This document shows positions 60,971-64,000 of a stretch of 64,000 nucleotides of DNA, one piece after another. Numbering within the stretch: position 1 is the stretch's first letter; each line of letters starts with the position of its first letter. Source of the stretch: Sisyra terminalis (Eukaryota; Arthropoda; Insecta; Neuroptera; Sisyridae). The stretch lies in the NCBI GenBank assembly GCA_958496175.1, contig OY292275.1, positions 48,995,701-49,059,700 on the forward strand, written 5' to 3'. The notes beneath the pieces were generated by a model. The model saw only the letters and a list, made by a program, of their open reading frames with translations. It did not search any database and was not told the DNA's origin. Made by a program: the position numbers and the translations under genes.

Positions 60971-63900
60971 TTTTTGAACTTCCAATATTTGACTGATTTC
61001 TTGCAAATATTTCCAAGTGTAAAAATACCAAAAAAATGTGCCTTAACAATGGGCACTCAAGTCTCCATCACAACTAATTTTTGAAATATTTTTAGTCATT
61101 TTCTTAGCAGCTTAGCTTAAAATATTTAAACTGAAGTAAAAAAAAAAAAACGAAAAGTGTGCAAAGTTAATTTTGTTAAACATATTTATACAAAACATAT
61201 GTCATTATGTATTAGTATTTATAATACACAATATGAACTTTATTAATATCATCGCACATTGTATTGTGAATATCATTCGATGAAAATCGTAGTCTCATGT
61301 GGTTACTTGATTGTAAATTTTTTTTATTGTGTAAAATATTTTATGTAAAATTTTCAATGTAAAATTCTTTATATTAATTATATTATTATTATTACCTATT
61401 AAAGCTTTTGTAATTAAAACGGTTAACAAATTTACAAGGCCTTTTTATTACTCATTTGCCCTTATTTTTTTGCTTTTTATATCCAGGTGATTAATTTTCG
61501 ACAGATGTTTGAATTCGAGTTTGTAATACCACGGTTCGTGAAACATTTTTTAATAGTTTTAGGGAATGATTCGAAAGCTTTTTTGGATAAAAAGATAATT
61601 TGCTTTGCAACAAATATTTTTCCGAAAAAATTGTTGTTGCACTCTTTAACGACAATAATCACCTAAATATTGGTTCTTTTGTGAAGATAATATACCTTGC
61701 AATGTAGTTCAATTTCCAGAACAATAAAACAATTCAAAATAGCTACGAACATTCTTTAGAAGTAATGTCTTTATTCAAGATATTGTTTATCTCTTACAAG
61801 TATCAGTTAGGTAGTACTTGAAATACGAGCTTTTGAAAGTCAGCAATCTAAAAGATCAACACCGTTTCGTACTAAACTTTCAAACAATTGCAAGTTTATA
61901 CTGTCTAAATCTTAGTCAGTAAACAAACAAATAAGTCCTACTTTTCAACAATGCACTAACCTACGTAACAATGAGTTTAGGGCATAAAATTAGCCCTGCC
62001 TAAGAAATAGCCTAAAGTTTAGGCCATTTTTTAATATTTTTTAAATGGAACTGTATCTTTTAATTTGAATAATAACTAAGACATCGAAAAGTAACTTAGA
62101 TACTTAAATACCTTGAGATTAGCTACAAAGTTTTATTTTGTTTTGTTCTATAATATTCAATTCATACCTCTTATGGTATATTAATCTTCTATCGTTTTTA
62201 TATGTGAGTTGTATTTACAAGGATTTTGATCAACGTACTTTCCTGATTCCTAAATTATTGAGAAAGACATTATCTAATTATCTAACTACTTTACTTAATA
62301 CGTTACATAGTACACAGACTACACAGTAAACATAGTACATTCATAGTATACAAAGCAATGTAAAAAGTATCTTGGAAGTAACTTAAGATACTTATTTAAC
62401 TTTTTTAAGAATAACTAGGTACCCAAAGTAACTTCGAGTACATTTAAAAAAAGTAAATTATCTAGTATCTAGATACTTTCCCAAAGTTTCTTTGACAACT
62501 CTGCATTTCTTAGTAAAATACAGAATCACAAAGACGGAGTGTCTTTGATTGTCTCATTAGGCGTTTTTCTATAGTAAGTACAGAAAACTAAAGAAAATTT
62601 CGATATGAGGATTATTCATTCGTGGAAGAATATATAACTAACCAAAATTTATACATAATCAATCTATGAGATTTTATTCACAGCTAATACCAATAAGACC
62701 CGTATTTTTATTTATTTATTTATTTCACCAATATACATAAGCATATACATACAAAAATATGCATCTATAAAAATGTTACAAACACCTGTACATAGGCCTG
62801 GAAAATATAAGGTTTACATTGAACATCATGTGGCATGAAGAACCAAATGACAAGACAAGACTTAATTGAACGCTCTCAATGTAAAATTAAAACCTTTAGG
62901 ACTCTTTTACTACGAAACTATTAAAGAAAAATTAATTTGGATTTAGAAACTCATGTTCGTTTGAATGTAAAAAAGTCTGATCCTTCCGGGTTATGGAGTT
63001 TTTATTTTTTGACTACAAATTACGTCCAAAATAAAATTTTCACAAGGATTCTTTGTCATAGAATTAAAGAAGGATTTGTCAATGAATACTAATTCTTTGA
63101 TATGAGGAACCAATCACAAGGAAAGATTTCTTTTCTAGAAGAATCTCCAGGATGGATAAAGAATGAATTTACAAGGAAAGATTTCTTGTTGGAAGGCTAA
63201 CCGAGTTTTCAGACTCACGACGATATCCGATGTCTGGTGTCCTAGAAAGTTAGCCAAAAGAAAGATTTGTCGTTGGAAATTTTTCGGAATTCGATGATTA
63301 AGTTATTATAAATATTTTTGAATACGAAAACATGTAAATCAAAGCTTATTCAGTTCAGTTTTTTAATTAGTCGTCAGACTCAACTACATCTCTTAGTAAA
63401 AGCTTTCAACAAACTTACAAATGGTTTTTTATTAAATAAAGTAAAACTACAAATTTTAAATTTATAACACATGCAAGTTGCAGCCAAATAAAACGACATT
63501 TTCATTCAAAACATCCCAAAGACAAATTGCTAAATATAAATTTCAGTCTATTTTATGTTGAACTATAGATACATTTTTTAAAACTTGAAACTTTCATTCA
63601 TATCTCCCCGCAATTTTATTGAATAGAACCTCTAATGATACAAAAAAAGATAAAATTGATTTAATGTTTTTTTTCTTCCTAGTATACTAAAAAGATCGAA
63701 TTACACACCCTTAATAACCACTTTCAAAGGGATGTTTTTCTTCTATATTTTTTCTAAATAAATAGGAGTGTATTGAGATAAGATCTGTCCATTGTTCATT
63801 TTGTAACCGGAAAGTTTTTGATGAAATTTTTAAGGGAGAGAATTTTGAGGAAACCTACGGGTTGGCATAACTAGACGAGAAAAATGGCATCCGAAAACAA

Positions 63901-64000
63901 TTAAGTTTAATTTATTCCCAACCAATGAAATATTCTTTTTAGAAGAGATTTTTTGCTAAGCTGGAATGCCGTGAATGATTTAAAGCAGAAAACTTGACTG
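60971..64000. other. Gene-free right end
   Basis: No gene is supported. The stretch 62080-62505 repeats aagtatct/agtaacttagatact motifs and ends tttgacaactctg, like a decayed hAT element with subterminal repeats. A TTTA microsatellite lies at 62706-62726. The motif aaggaaagatttctt recurs near 63119, 63175 and (variant) 63258. No more exons of either flanking gene were seen. Confidence 0.55.

Noticed and set aside
62010..62026. Palindrome gcctaaagtttaggc as a terminator or operator
   Set aside because: Short palindromes are expected in this A+T-rich DNA and no gene uses it.

Overview
This window is animal nuclear DNA, very probably from an insect. It is strongly A+T-rich, its genes are cut by many GT-AG introns of about 50-70 nt, and one of its genes is highwire. 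The short introns and compact exons suggest a dipteran, perhaps a nematoceran, but that is inference. I see no tRNA, rRNA, operon or CRISPR structure. Exon boundaries were placed by hand from splice sites, reading frame and family similarity.

From the left edge to 15,267 a ferlin-family gene runs on the plus strand. Its 24 visible exons join in frame to 1,499 codons plus stop. They cover the end of C2B through the C-terminal membrane anchor; the N-terminal C2 domains must lie to the left. Its 5.3-kb intron (7,580-12,923) holds two complete minus-strand genes for LigB/DODA-type extradiol dioxygenases, each with two exons and the intron at the same place.

Tail to tail with the ferlin gene, the minus strand from 27,343 to 15,544 carries the C-terminal half (29 exons, about 2,500 codons) of highwire (hiw; human MYCBP2/PAM, worm RPM-1). 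It includes filamin-like repeats, a DOC/APC10-like domain, a B-box-like zinc cluster, the RING and the tandem-cysteine RCR domain. The N-terminal half of highwire is not visible anywhere in the 36.6 kb upstream, which is a real puzzle.

From 32,238 to 60,521 a plus-strand gene encodes an unrecognised 760-residue type I membrane protein. It has a signal peptide, an LRR-like ectodomain with cysteine caps, one membrane segment and a tyrosine- and proline-rich tail. Its first intron is 25.6 kb long.

The noncoding space is full of decayed mobile DNA: a hAT MITE, a deleted hAT element with a perfect 8-bp target duplication, two Helitrons (one with its empty site preserved next door), a LINE RNase H remnant, a MITE family, foldback units and a 500-bp hairpin. 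The region after 61,000 has no gene I can support.
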